This document shows positions 43,851-52,298 of a stretch of DNA of 64,000 nucleotides, piece by piece. A program made the translations under genes and the position numbers. Source of the stretch: an uncultured Megasphaera sp. (lineage in GTDB: Bacteria > Bacillota > Negativicutes > Veillonellales > Megasphaeraceae). The notes beneath the pieces are model-generated. The model saw only the letters and a list, made by a program, of their open reading frames with translations. It was not told the origin of the DNA and did not search any database. Positions within the stretch are counted from its first letter, which is position 1, and every line of letters starts with the position of its first letter. Location: the NCBI GenBank assembly GCA_900540735.1, contig UQHB01000001.1:62001-126000 (forward strand). The letters run 5' to 3'.

Positions 43851-43921
43851 AAAAGAACATACACTGCCTCTACACTTTAGGAGCTCCGCTATGCGGTTTA
43901 AGAGGCAGTGTATGTTCTTTT
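43851..43921 (-). repeat. Loop-conserved hairpin, copy 1 (loop reads on minus strand)
   Basis: Perfect 20-bp stem (43851-43870 with 43902-43921) and a 31-nt loop. On the minus strand the loop contains GCATAGCGGAGCTCCTAA, i.e. GCAT, a 3-bp mini-stem AGC/GCT closed by triloop GGA, then CCTAA. The plus-strand right arm ends in TTTTTATTT, so it can also terminate the M20 hydrolase gene. Member of a four-copy family; see findings. Confidence 0.85.
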
Positions 43922-43982
43922 TATTTCTCTCTGAACGTTACATTTTCCAGCTGACGTCTCGTCTAGTAAGAGGAAAACCGAA

Positions 43983-44049
43983 GAGGAGGGAAGGTATCTT
44001 TTTAAGCGCATATCGAAGATCCTAAGCGTAAAAGATACCTTCCCTCCTC
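43983..44049 (+). repeat. Loop-conserved hairpin, copy 2
   Basis: Perfect 20-bp stem (43983-44002 with 44030-44049) and a 27-nt loop containing GCATATCGAAGATCCTAAG: GCAT, mini-stem ATC/GAT with triloop GAA, then CCTAAG. There is no T-run on the plus strand. It lies 61 nt from copy 1 in opposite orientation, and 12 nt from the stop of the HAD gene on the minus strand. The 62-bp spacer holds nothing I recognise. Confidence 0.88.
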
Positions 44050-44061
44050 CACTTGTATATG

Positions 44062-44709
44062 TTAGTTTAACAAAGCTGTTACATCTGCCAACGTGTTACA
44101 TTCTGCAGCATATGCCGCAACATCGTCCGGAATACGTATCATATCGGGAATCCAAATAGTAGGAATACCAGCGTTATGACCGGCGAGGACACCATTCATG
44201 GAGTCTTCTAAGACTAACGCATTAGCTGGCTGCACGCCCGCTTCTTTGCAAACCATAAGGAAAATATCCGGTGCTGGTTTACCATTCGGAATCGTCGCGC
44301 CACTTTGGACGATAGAAAAATACGACGCAACACCTGTCTTTTCTAATAAATACGTAATGAGCGACAACGCCGAGGACGAAGCGACAGCACAAGGAATGCC
44401 TTCTCCTTTAGCATAATCCAGCAAATCTTGCAGACCTGGTTTTACGGGAATGTCATGAGTATGATAATATTCCAGCTGATAGGCCTTTTTATCCCGTTCA
44501 ATATCATCATAGGGAAAATCGCTGCCAAAATTTTCTACACAAATTTTCCGAATAGATTCTACATTCATCCCTAAGAATTGGCGAAATATTTGCGGTGGCA
44601 ATGTATAGCCATAGCGTTTGCAAATGACTTGCCAACAATGTTGGGAAATCGGTTCTGTATCAAACATGGTGCCATCCATGTCAAAAATAAATAGGTCTCG
44701 TTTCTTCAT
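44062..44709 (-). CDS. HAD-superfamily phosphatase/phosphomutase (beta-PGM-like)
   Basis: The 215-residue protein has the HAD motifs FDMDGTMFDTEP (nucleophile Asp), VASSSAL (motif II), KPAPDIFLM (motif III Lys) and LEDSMNGVLAG (motif IV), with a helical cap of the beta-phosphoglucomutase type. Substrate unknown; sugar-phosphate hydrolysis is most likely. It is divergent from the CDF gene and convergent with the M20 gene. Confidence 0.9.
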   Translation of the reverse strand: MKKRDLFIFDMDGTMFDTEPISQHCWQVICKRYGYTLPPQIFRQFLGMNVESIRKICVENFGSDFPYDDIERDKKAYQLEYYHTHDIPVKPGLQDLLDYAKGEGIPCAVASSSALSLITYLLEKTGVASYFSIVQSGATIPNGKPAPDIFLMVCKEAGVQPANALVLEDSMNGVLAGHNAGIPTIWIPDMIRIPDDVAAYAAECNTLADVTALLN

Positions 44710-44766
44710 ACTTCCTCCATAACTTTGTTACATAAGATGCTTTTATTATATCGAAAATTATGCATC

Positions 44767-44795
44767 TTTCAAAGGTCTCTATTATTTGTTATAAT
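44767..44795 (+). promoter_or_regulatory. Promoter of the CDF transporter gene
   Basis: There is a -35 TTTCAA (44767-44772), a 17-bp spacer and a perfect -10 TATAAT (44790-44795), 32 nt before the start codon. Confidence 0.7.
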
Positions 44796-44827
44796 CATAA
44801 CGAAACTACGAGAGAAGGTGGAAGCAC

Positions 44828-46081
44828 ATGATTGCATATATCATTCGCCGGTTCATCCCCCATGCTGAACAGACGACTGATAAAAAAGTTCGTGAACAAT
44901 ACAGCATCCTCGGCGGTATCCTTGGGATTTTCTGTAATCTCTTTCTATTTGCCAGTAAATTCATCATTGGCATGATGAGCAACAGCGTCGCTATTATTTC
45001 CGATGCCTTCAACAACTTAACCGATATGGGCTCATCTTTTATTTCCATTATTAGTGCGAAATTGAGTAATAAACCCCCTGACAAAGACCATCCTTTTGGG
45101 CATGGACGCTTTGAATATTTAGCGTCTCTGACCATTTCCATTATTATCCTCGTCGTCGGCTATAAACTTTGTGAAGAATCGGTGACGAAGTTCTTTTCAC
45201 CAGAACCGCCGGAGTTTTCCCTTTGGACCATCATTATTTTGCTCATCTCTATTGGCATTAAATTCTGGATGTGCACGTACAATCGCTACATTGCCCGTAA
45301 GATTAATTCCAGCGTCAATGAAGCGACGGCATCGGACAGCATTAACGATGCTATTGCGACGACAGGTGTCTTGATTGCGACTGTTGTCCAGCAGTTTGTA
45401 GCCCTCCCGATTGATGCCGTTGCCGGTGTCGCCATTGGTCTCATGATTATGTACACAGGCTATGGCATTGCGAAAGACGTCATTAATTTACTTCTCGGCG
45501 AAGCCCCATCGAAGGAACTCATTGCCGATATCGTCCAGTGTGCCATGCAAAATGAATACGTCATCGGTGTCCACGACATTCGCATTCACGACTACGGCCC
45601 AGGACGTATGTTGGGCTCCCTCCATGCAGAAGTACCAGACACAGCCAATCTCGTTGAAGTCCATGCAGCCCTCGATGTGCTGGAAGATGAATTAAAAGAC
45701 AAGTTCCAAATGGATGTGAGCATTCACATGGACCCACTCTGTACGGACCAGCATAAAATCAACGAAGTGCGGCACATTCTCGACAACATTATCCAAGAAA
45801 AATATCCCCAGTACCATACAGATAATTTGCGGATTACGTCTGGGAAAGTACGGCTCAACATTATTTGCGACCTCCATATTCCGCCAGCAGAATACATGCC
45901 CAAACAGCTGCCCCTCATTCGCCAGCACATTAACGAAGCCATGGAACAGTACGATACAAGATATCGTGTTTTCTTAGCAAAGATTCTTCCTGAAACGGCC
46001 ACGACAGATTACGAAGAATTAGTCAAAGCTCAAACACTCCAAGAAAAAGCGTCTGCTGTCAAACCTTCTCCTACGAAATAA
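44828..46081 (+). CDS. Cation diffusion facilitator (CDF) metal exporter
   Basis: CDF proteins export divalent metals (Zn, Mn, Fe, Co) in exchange for protons. The 417-residue protein has about six transmembrane helices with the metal-site motif SDAFNNLTDMGSS and DHPFGHGRFEYL, a second DSINDAIATTGVL pattern in helix 5, and a longer than usual cytoplasmic C-terminal domain (about 200 residues). The metal cannot be assigned. Single-gene unit ending in a bidirectional terminator. Confidence 0.93.
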   Translation: MIAYIIRRFIPHAEQTTDKKVREQYSILGGILGIFCNLFLFASKFIIGMMSNSVAIISDAFNNLTDMGSSFISIISAKLSNKPPDKDHPFGHGRFEYLASLTISIIILVVGYKLCEESVTKFFSPEPPEFSLWTIIILLISIGIKFWMCTYNRYIARKINSSVNEATASDSINDAIATTGVLIATVVQQFVALPIDAVAGVAIGLMIMYTGYGIAKDVINLLLGEAPSKELIADIVQCAMQNEYVIGVHDIRIHDYGPGRMLGSLHAEVPDTANLVEVHAALDVLEDELKDKFQMDVSIHMDPLCTDQHKINEVRHILDNIIQEKYPQYHTDNLRITSGKVRLNIICDLHIPPAEYMPKQLPLIRQHINEAMEQYDTRYRVFLAKILPETATTDYEELVKAQTLQEKASAVKPSPTK

Positions 46082-46087
46082 CATAAA

Positions 46088-46121
46088 AAAACGGTCACAC
46101 CCATTTGGATGTGACCGTTTT
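46088..46121. terminator. Bidirectional terminator between CDF and lactate permease genes
   Basis: A perfect 12-bp stem AAAACGGTCACA with its complement and a 10-nt loop carries A and T runs on both sides, so it can serve both convergent genes. Confidence 0.9.
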
Positions 46122-46142
46122 CGCATCTTACATTCTTTTACT

Positions 46143-47747
46143 TTACGGTAAGAAAATAGCTTGACCGAAGTATGCGCAAATACCAGCTACGATAATGTAG
46201 AGAACGAAGTATTTCGCAACATTCTGCATGATAACGTTTGCTTGAATGCTGTCTTCTAATTCTTTTGCTTTCTTGTCGTCAATCGTATCTTTGTTAGCAT
46301 CAATGTACGCTTTCAATGCCGGACCAACAGCACCGATGCCGATAGCGATACTTTGGGGCGAGAACATTTTACCAACACCAGCACTAGCAGAGTTCGTCGC
46401 AGCGAGCCATAAAGCCAAAGCATCGTTACCAGGAGCCATCTGTGCAGCTGCTGCTGTCTGGAGCGGCCCAAAGAGGACGTTCGCATTCGTACCAGACCCA
46501 GTGATGAAAGCACCAAGAGCACCAACGAGAGGCGCAAATGCCGGATAAAGCATGCCTGTGCCAGCAACGAGAGCACTTGCGATTTCAGCGGTCATGCCGG
46601 AGTAGGTCATCAGTTTTGCAGTCATAACGACGGCAATAATCGTAATGTACGTGAATTTCAAGTTCGCAAAGGTTTTGCCTAAGACACCGAAAATTTTACC
46701 AACACTTGCTTTTTGGACCAAGCCGCCAATGAACGCAGAAATGAAAATCATAATGCCCGGTGTAGCAATCCAAACGAAGGTGTACGGTTTAGCTCCTGGG
46801 CCCATGTAAATTGGCACCGACGTTTTAATCGAAGCGAGCGGGCCGTTAATAGCCGGGATTAATTTCGATGTTAAGACGAGGAGGACGAAGATAAGGATAA
46901 ACGGCATAGCTGCTGTAATCCCTTCACCACTCGAGACTTGGCGAACATCAGCATCGACACGATATTCCGGGTCGTCTGTTTTAAAGATTTTCGCGCAAAC
47001 GACGATAACACCCATGATGATAATGGACGGAACCATAACAGCCAGTTCCGGGCCCATAGCCGTCGTGATGATAAGTTCCGGTACAGCTAAAGCAAGGCCA
47101 GCAATTAAAGTCGGTAAAAATACGCCTTTCAAGGCTTTTACACCGCCACCCATAATAGCTACAACGAAGAATGGGCTCAAGACATTTAAAATGAATAACT
47201 GAATGGAAATGAAGGAGCTCAACCCTACCGGGTCAAGACCGGTTAACGTAGCCAACGTCGAAGTCGGAATACCGATAGAACCGAAGGTCGTCGGTACAGA
47301 GTTGGCAACGAGGCAGGCTAAGATAGATTTTAGCGGATGGAACCCAAGGCCAACCATCATGGCTGCCGGAATTGCAACGGCTGTACCAAAGCCAGCCATG
47401 CCTTCCATGAATGCCCCAAAGCCCCATGCTAAGAGAATGGACAAAATACGCATATCCGGGCTGACGGAAGTCAACATCGTTTTGATGGTTTCCATGGCCT
47501 TCGTTTCGACAACGAGGTTATACGTAAAGATAGCAGCTGTAATAACTAATAAAATCGGCCAAATAGCCAGTGCCACGCCTTCTAATGCGCCAGATGCCAT
47601 AATACCTGCATCTTTACCGTACGGCACGACAGCAACGATAAAGGAAATAACGACAGCTACCAAGCATGCTTTCCATGCCGGTACTTTCAACACAGCCAAT
47701 GCTACGATAAGCCATAGGATTGGCAATAATGCGAGAATAACATCCAT
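46143..47747 (-). CDS. lctP: L-lactate permease (LctP/LldP family)
   Basis: Lactate/proton symporter of the cytoplasmic membrane. The 534-residue protein has about 13-14 hydrophobic segments and the family motifs GALEGVALAIWPILLVI, AFMEGMAGFGTAVAIPAAM and FITGSGTNANVLFG, then NSASAGVGKMFSPQSIAIG. It fits an organism that ferments lactate. No lactate dehydrogenase or regulator is adjacent. AAAGGGTGAATAGGT precedes the ATG, and a 10-bp inverted repeat flanks the putative promoter. Confidence 0.96.
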   Translation of the reverse strand: MDVILALLPILWLIVALAVLKVPAWKACLVAVVISFIVAVVPYGKDAGIMASGALEGVALAIWPILLVITAAIFTYNLVVETKAMETIKTMLTSVSPDMRILSILLAWGFGAFMEGMAGFGTAVAIPAAMMVGLGFHPLKSILACLVANSVPTTFGSIGIPTSTLATLTGLDPVGLSSFISIQLFILNVLSPFFVVAIMGGGVKALKGVFLPTLIAGLALAVPELIITTAMGPELAVMVPSIIIMGVIVVCAKIFKTDDPEYRVDADVRQVSSGEGITAAMPFILIFVLLVLTSKLIPAINGPLASIKTSVPIYMGPGAKPYTFVWIATPGIMIFISAFIGGLVQKASVGKIFGVLGKTFANLKFTYITIIAVVMTAKLMTYSGMTAEIASALVAGTGMLYPAFAPLVGALGAFITGSGTNANVLFGPLQTAAAAQMAPGNDALALWLAATNSASAGVGKMFSPQSIAIGIGAVGPALKAYIDANKDTIDDKKAKELEDSIQANVIMQNVAKYFVLYIIVAGICAYFGQAIFLP

Positions 47748-47800
47748 TACCTATTCACCCTTTCTTTCAAAACCATATACAATAACCGAACAACAAGGGT

Positions 47801-47864
47801 GTAAGTCTCTCCTATCATACATATAAATACATCAACCGATATTGCCTATATGCAAGAGACTTAC
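47801..47864. promoter_or_regulatory. 10-bp inverted repeat around the putative lctP promoter
   Basis: GTAAGTCTCT (47801-47810) and AGAGACTTAC (47855-47864) are perfect complements 44 nt apart. On the minus strand the distal arm touches a -35-like TTGCAT (47850-47855), and the proximal arm lies near the expected transcript start. This fits paired operator half-sites or a long hairpin leader; no regulator is known. Confidence 0.45.
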
Positions 47865-48171
47865 CAAACTTACTTGCGTATCACCTACTTTTCTCTCACT
47901 GTTGCTACTCGTTCACTTAGAGTATATATACCCGTACAACAGTATTCTTATACTTTTAAACATTACTGGAGCAGAACCTTTAGAAAAACAAACTTTATCT
48001 CTTTAAAGGATTCTTTCTGTCCTTTGCTTATTATTATAATGCATTTTTCATATAATGCAATATAGTATGTAATTATCGCAATATTAAAATTTTGGTATTC
48101 ATTTTTTGCAAAGGCATTCATGACAGTCTCTTATCTTTTCGCCTAGAAAGACTGTTCCAATAGAAAAAATA
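47865..48171. other. A/T-rich divergent gap between lctP and the DUF1858 gene
   Basis: This 300-bp stretch is A/T-rich with no convincing reading frame. One 71-codon frame (47850-48065) lacks a ribosome-binding site and protein-like composition. I see no RNA gene or repeat in it. Confidence 0.6.
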
Positions 48172-48180
48172 TGGTATAAT
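48172..48180 (+). promoter_or_regulatory. Extended -10 promoter of the DUF1858 gene
   Basis: TGGTATAAT is a perfect extended -10, about 60 nt before the start codon. The leader includes a GGAAGTTCC/CGTACGGAA region without a clear fold. Confidence 0.65.
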
Positions 48181-48240
48181 AAGATAAATCCGGAAGTTCC
48201 TTCAAAACGTACGGAAATGACATTATAAGGAGGAAACATC

Positions 48241-48447
48241 ATGGCAATTACAAAAGATACGGGTATCATCGAAGCTGTTCAGAAATACCCTCAGATTCTT
48301 GAAATTTTTCAGGATTACGGTTTAGGATGTGTCGGCTGCATGGCTGCTCATTTTGAAACGATTGGCGAAGGTGCTGGTGCACACGGCATCGACGTAGACG
48401 CTCTCGTAGCAGACATTAACGACTGCATCGCTGATTCCCAAAACTAA
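48241..48447 (+). CDS. DUF1858 small protein with CxxC motif
   Basis: The 68-residue protein is a complete DUF1858 domain: ITKDTGIIEAVQKYPQILEIFQDYGLGCVGCMAAHFETIGEGA. The GCVGC cysteines are typical of the family, which is often linked to hybrid-cluster or hydroxylamine/nitrogen-oxide metabolism and redox functions, without a proven role. AAGGAGGAAACATC precedes the ATG. It has its own promoter and terminator, so it is expressed alone. Confidence 0.93.
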   Translation: MAITKDTGIIEAVQKYPQILEIFQDYGLGCVGCMAAHFETIGEGAGAHGIDVDALVADINDCIADSQN

Positions 48448-48453
48448 TTACAC

Positions 48454-48485
48454 AAAAAGCGTATCTCCTAGGAGGTACGCTTTTT
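48454..48485 (+). terminator. Terminator after the DUF1858 gene
   Basis: AAAAAGCGTA/TACGCTTTTT with a 12-nt loop that itself contains CTCC/GGAG, followed by a T-run; 6 nt after the stop codon. Confidence 0.95.
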
Positions 48486-48549
48486 TATACCCTATTACTT
48501 CGAGCATGTTATGCTACTAAAATTTTATAGCAACCATGCCTATGAACAA

Positions 48550-48622
48550 AACACGAAAAGACACTCTCTATACAAGCGCATATCGAAGATCCTAAGCGGT
48601 ATAGAGGGTGTCTTTTCGTGTT
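48550..48622 (+). repeat. Loop-conserved hairpin, copy 3
   Basis: A 24-bp stem (48550-48573 with 48599-48622, one T-G pair) and a 25-nt loop AAGC-GCATATCGAAGATCC-TAAGCG, identical to the copy 2 core, while the stem is unrelated to those of the other copies. It follows the DUF1858 terminator and lies 19 nt from the glnQ stop. There is no T-run on either side. An outer 13-bp inverted repeat (CTAAAATTTTATA, about 48517-48529 and 48643-48655) frames it. Confidence 0.9.
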
Positions 48623-48641
48623 GTCCACCAGCAGAAAAACC

Positions 48642-49361
48642 TTATAAAATTTTAGATAAAAACAACTTAGTTCGTTCTTCTTTCGGATGCGAGAACAAGT
48701 CGTCTGGTTTGCCTTGTTCAAGAATAATCCCTTGGTCAATAAAGAGCACGCGGTCCGCCACTTCTCTGGCAAAGCCCATTTCGTGCGTCACAATGGCCAT
48801 GGCCATGCCTTCTTTTGCCAAGTCTTTAATAACATCCAGTACTTCGCGTACCATTTCCGGATCTAACGCCGATGTCGGTTCATCGAAGAGCATGAATTTC
48901 GGATGCATAGCCAGAGCCCGGGCAATAGCCACACGCTGCTGCTGACCACCAGAAAGCGTTTCCGGGTACGCATCTTTTTTGTCTTCAAGGCCTACTTTTT
49001 GCAGTAACTTAATGGCCGTAGCCGTAGCTTCTTCTTTGCTTTCGCCACGAGTCTTCATAGGCGACAAAATAATATTCTGCAAAACCGTCATGTGCGGAAA
49101 GAGATTAAACCGCTGGAAGACCATACCCACTTCTTTGCGGATATTATTGATACTTGCTGCATCACTCATGCTAATGCCGTCAACTGTAATTTCCCCGGCA
49201 GTCGGTACTTCGAGGTAATTAATGCAACGGAGAATCGTACTTTTCCCAGACCCGGACGGCCCGATGATGACGACCACTTCTTTATCGTGAATGGTTAAAT
49301 TAATATCTTTTAAGACTTCATGTTTACCAAAGCTCTTTTTTAATCCTTTAATTTCTATCAT
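48642..49361 (-). CDS. glnQ: Polar amino-acid ABC transporter ATP-binding protein
   Basis: The 239-residue ATPase of the GlnQ/HisP type has Walker [12 protein letters not shown] near residue 35, signature [15 protein letters not shown] and Walker [14 protein letters not shown], then [14 protein letters not shown]. It energises uptake of polar amino acids. I use the ATG at 49361, 10 nt after GAGG; the TTG three codons earlier is too close to it. It overlaps the permease gene by 14 nt. Substrate specificity cannot be told because the binding-protein gene is absent. Confidence 0.94.
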   Translation of the reverse strand: MIEIKGLKKSFGKHEVLKDINLTIHDKEVVVIIGPSGSGKSTILRCINYLEVPTAGEITVDGISMSDAASINNIRKEVGMVFQRFNLFPHMTVLQNIILSPMKTRGESKEEATATAIKLLQKVGLEDKKDAYPETLSGGQQQRVAIARALAMHPKFMLFDEPTSALDPEMVREVLDVIKDLAKEGMAMAIVTHEMGFAREVADRVLFIDQGIILEQGKPDDLFSHPKEERTKLFLSKIL

Positions 49362-50016
49362 CAGTTGCAAACCTCTTTTCTAAGAAACTTACGAGACGGG
49401 CAATGGTCAAGGTCATAATCAAATAAATCGCAGCAACAGTGAGCCAGATTTCAAAGGTACCATAGGTCTTCGCAATAATGAGCTGGCCCCGCCGCGTCAA
49501 TTCTTCAAAACCAATGACAGAAACGAGGGACGTTTCCTTCGTCATTTGGATAAATTCGTTGCCAAGAGGCGGAATGACCCGTTTGAAAGCCTGGGGAATG
49601 ATGATGTAACGCATAGTCTGCATCCACGAAAGCCCGAGGGAACGGCCTGCTTCCATTTGGCCTCTATCGACGGACTGGATACCGGCACGGAAAATTTCCG
49701 ACACATAGGCACCGCTATTGATGGAGCAAGCGGCAACGGCTGCGACGAACGGGTTAATCCGCACGCCAATCAGGGCCGGTAAAGCAAAGTAAATAAGGAA
49801 GATTTGCACCAACATAGGCGTGCCGCGAATGATATTAATGTAGCAAACGGCAATAATTTCTAAAACCTTAACCTTTGAGAGTCGGCAAATACTCGTAATC
49901 AAGCCGAGGAAAAAGCCAATGCCGACGGCAATCACCGTGATTTCAATAGTAATGCCCGCGCCCATGATGAGGAGCGGCAAGGACGACCAAATGAGGCCGA
50001 AATCAAAAGACGACAT
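49348..50016 (-). CDS. Polar amino-acid ABC transporter permease
   Basis: The 222-residue membrane protein (HisM/GlnP type) has about five helices and the EAA loop [23 protein letters not shown] that contacts the ATPase. The ATG at 50016 follows AAGGAG by 9 nt. Together with the ATPase it needs a periplasmic or lipid-anchored binding protein, which is not encoded in this window. Confidence 0.93.
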   Translation of the reverse strand: MSSFDFGLIWSSLPLLIMGAGITIEITVIAVGIGFFLGLITSICRLSKVKVLEIIAVCYINIIRGTPMLVQIFLIYFALPALIGVRINPFVAAVAACSINSGAYVSEIFRAGIQSVDRGQMEAGRSLGLSWMQTMRYIIIPQAFKRVIPPLGNEFIQMTKETSLVSVIGFEELTRRGQLIIAKTYGTFEIWLTVAAIYLIMTLTIARLVSFLEKRFATDDRN

Positions 50017-50065
50017 GAAATAACACTCCTTCAATATCTTTGCATGACTTAGGTTGTATGAAATT

Positions 50066-51028
50066 TTATCGACCTAACCAGTGTACGAGTTCATATATAT
50101 TTTCATCAATAGGATACCGCAAATGTTCTGCTTCCGTATACGGTGTGGCTACGACGCGGTTATCAATGAGGCCAATGACACAGTTATATGTACCGGCCAT
50201 GAGGCTGTCGACAGCTTTTTCTGCAAAGAGTCCGGCCATAATGGCGTCTTTTGCAGACGGTGCGCCGCCGCGTTGTACGTACCCGAGGACGGTCAAGTTC
50301 GGTTCCAAATAGGTATGCTGTTTGATGTAATCGACCACATCGGTCCCCTTCGCTGCCCCTTCAGCAACGATGACGATACTGCTCAGTTTCTTCATGCGGT
50401 GCGATTCAGTCAAATGCATGCATACGTTATCTAAGTCGACAGGATGTTCCGGTACGAGGACGATTTCTGCACCTGATGCCATTCCTGCATGCAAGGCAAT
50501 GAAACCAGCATGACGACCCATGACTTCAATAACTGCGACGCGGTCATGAGAGTATGCTGTATCACGGATTTTATTTACTGATTCGAGAACTGTATTGACA
50601 GCCGTATCGAAGCCGACTGTATACTGGGTTCCCATCATATCGTTATCAATGGTCCCGGGAATGACAGCCGTCGGAATCCCCAATTGGCATAACGCCTGGG
50701 CACCGCGCATAGAGCCGTCGCCGCCAATGACGACTAAGGCATCGATTTCCTGTTCTTTTAAGTATTCTGCTGCTTTTTTCTGCGTTGCTTTTTCGAGGAA
50801 TTCAAGGCACCGCGCTGTCCGCAGCATCGTGCCGCCGCGATGGATAATGCCGCCTACGTCACGGCGTGTCAAAGGCATCGTTTCATGACTTAACAGCCCT
50901 TCATAGCCGCGGATAATGCCTTCTACAGCAAGGCCTTTTTGAATGGCATATCGTGTTACGCCGCGAATGGCAGCGTTCATGCCCGGCGCATCACCGCCGC
51001 TCGTTAAGACACCGATTTTATGTATCAT
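50066..51028 (-). CDS. pfkA: ATP-dependent 6-phosphofructokinase
   Basis: Phosphorylates fructose 6-phosphate in glycolysis. The 320-residue length is that of bacterial ATP-PFK. Motifs: GVLTSGGDAPGMNAAIRG, VIGGDGSMRGAQ (Gly after GGD favours ATP over pyrophosphate), PGTIDND with the catalytic Asp, and EVMGRHAGFIALHAG. The start overlaps the aroK stop by 4 nt, so the two are co-translated. Confidence 0.96.
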   Translation of the reverse strand: MIHKIGVLTSGGDAPGMNAAIRGVTRYAIQKGLAVEGIIRGYEGLLSHETMPLTRRDVGGIIHRGGTMLRTARCLEFLEKATQKKAAEYLKEQEIDALVVIGGDGSMRGAQALCQLGIPTAVIPGTIDNDMMGTQYTVGFDTAVNTVLESVNKIRDTAYSHDRVAVIEVMGRHAGFIALHAGMASGAEIVLVPEHPVDLDNVCMHLTESHRMKKLSSIVIVAEGAAKGTDVVDYIKQHTYLEPNLTVLGYVQRGGAPSAKDAIMAGLFAEKAVDSLMAGTYNCVIGLIDNRVVATPYTEAEHLRYPIDENIYELVHWLGR

Positions 51029-51582
51029 GCTCTGTCAGACTCCTTTTTTTCTCTGGCTACAAACTGAATGCGTTGCTCTGTTATTTTTCTCACAATTGTT
51101 TCTACTATTTGAGATGCGCCGCCTCGTGTCGTATTAATGACGCAGTCGCAATATGGATACACTTCTTCCCATTGTTTCATCATCGTGTGCACAAAATCGT
51201 GTAAATTGTCGTAATCGACTGTAGGGCGCTTGCCAATATGGCGGCTCACTCGTTCTTCTACGCGATAGGGCTCCGACAACAGGGCGATAATGAAACCGTA
51301 TCGATGCAAAATCCGGTACGTACTGATATTCATGGGAAAGTTGCCGCCAAAGGAAATGACCGCTTCATGATAGCGGCTCACTTGCTGGAGCACGTTAATT
51401 TCTCGTTCGCGGAACTGTTTTTCACCGGCATCAGCATAAAAATCAGCAATCGATTTGCCAACAATACGCTCCATCCGCCGGTCTGTATCGACAAACTGCC
51501 AGCCCAGACGTTGTGCCAGTTTGCGTCCAATATGGCTTTTGCCGCTGCCCATCATGCCGACCAGGACTATATTTCGTTTCAT
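51025..51582 (-). CDS. aroK: Shikimate kinase
   Basis: Phosphorylates shikimate in aromatic amino-acid synthesis. The 185-residue protein has the P-loop VLVGMMGSGKSHIGRKLA, the shikimate-binding DTDRRMER and ISFGGNFPM blocks and the LID-region arginine R near residue 118. Two changes are visible: His follows the P-loop Lys-Ser where Thr is usual, and GG-N-FP stands where GGG is usual. It pairs with pfkA in a two-gene operon, which is not a typical arrangement. Confidence 0.88.
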   Translation of the reverse strand: MKRNIVLVGMMGSGKSHIGRKLAQRLGWQFVDTDRRMERIVGKSIADFYADAGEKQFREREINVLQQVSRYHEAVISFGGNFPMNISTYRILHRYGFIIALLSEPYRVEERVSRHIGKRPTVDYDNLHDFVHTMMKQWEEVYPYCDCVINTTRGGASQIVETIVRKITEQRIQFVAREKKESDRA

Positions 51583-51629
51583 CGTCGCACCTCCTTACTT
51601 CTTTATTTCTTATGGAATTGTACCTTATT

Positions 51630-51638
51630 ATTATAGCA
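51630..51638 (-). promoter_or_regulatory. Extended -10 promoter of the aroK-pfkA operon
   Basis: The minus strand reads TGCTATAAT, a perfect extended -10, about 45 nt before the aroK start. No -35 is clear. Confidence 0.65.
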
Positions 51639-51668
51639 AATTTCTCAAATAAATACACACCTAAATAA

Positions 51669-51727
51669 AAATACGCCGTACTTTTTCAACATACTTCCAT
51701 GCCGAAAGCTGTTGGTACGGCGTATTT
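51669..51727 (-). terminator. Terminator after the flavodoxin-like gene
   Basis: A 13-bp perfect stem AAATACGCCGTAC with its complement and a 33-nt interior holding a weaker CAAC/GTTG stem, followed by TTTATTTAG on the minus strand. Confidence 0.85.
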
Positions 51728-51764
51728 CTACGAATCAATACGAACGTATGCAATTAGGGATTGC

Positions 51765-52205
51765 TTAATGAAGGGAATAAAACATTTCCCGCGCAAACAC
51801 TTGGGCACCGTATAAATCTTCTTTGCCTGGCCGTTCTACATCGTGTTCGTCCGATTTGGTCTGGCAAATAAACGCTCCTAAAAACATGTTGTTGTCCGGT
51901 AAGAGATCCCGATTATGACGAAGCCATTCGCGTGCTTCATCTGTCGTCGGGTCTTCTTTCATCGCACTGAATAAGGCCACATTGCAATCTTCCATTTTCT
52001 GTAAGAATGCTTCGCTGTCTGCTGTCGTTTTGCCATCTTCCATCCAAAAACCGGCGAAGATAATATCGTAGCCCCGAAGTTCTTCCGGTGCTTCGTCGAC
52101 AGTCATGAGCTCCTTATCAATAATTAATGTGTCGTAAATGGTTTCTGCAAACTGGCTGATTGCCGGTTGCTGCGGTGAGTAAATAACGAGTCCCTTTATG
52201 ACCAT
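51765..52205 (-). CDS. Short flavodoxin-like protein
   Basis: The 146-residue protein has a flavodoxin-like pattern: IKGLVIYSPQQPAISQFAETIY (phosphate-loop position without the classic TGNT), YDIIFAGFWMEDGKTTADSEAFLQ and VALFSAMKEDPTTDEAREWL. The weak phosphate loop makes FMN binding uncertain. An electron-transfer or regulatory flavoprotein is plausible. Single gene with its own terminator. Confidence 0.8.
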   Translation of the reverse strand: MVIKGLVIYSPQQPAISQFAETIYDTLIIDKELMTVDEAPEELRGYDIIFAGFWMEDGKTTADSEAFLQKMEDCNVALFSAMKEDPTTDEAREWLRHNRDLLPDNNMFLGAFICQTKSDEHDVERPGKEDLYGAQVFAREMFYSLH

Positions 52206-52298
52206 TCCTCCTTGTCTTATACTTCTATTATTGTAATGAATAGAATTATCAAAGTCAATGGCTTTGGGGACTCGTTATTATAATACTATGAATATCAG

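Noticed and set aside
47850..48065. 71-codon frame in the lctP-DUF1858 gap
   Set aside because: No ribosome-binding site, an A/T-rich chance composition and no protein-like pattern.
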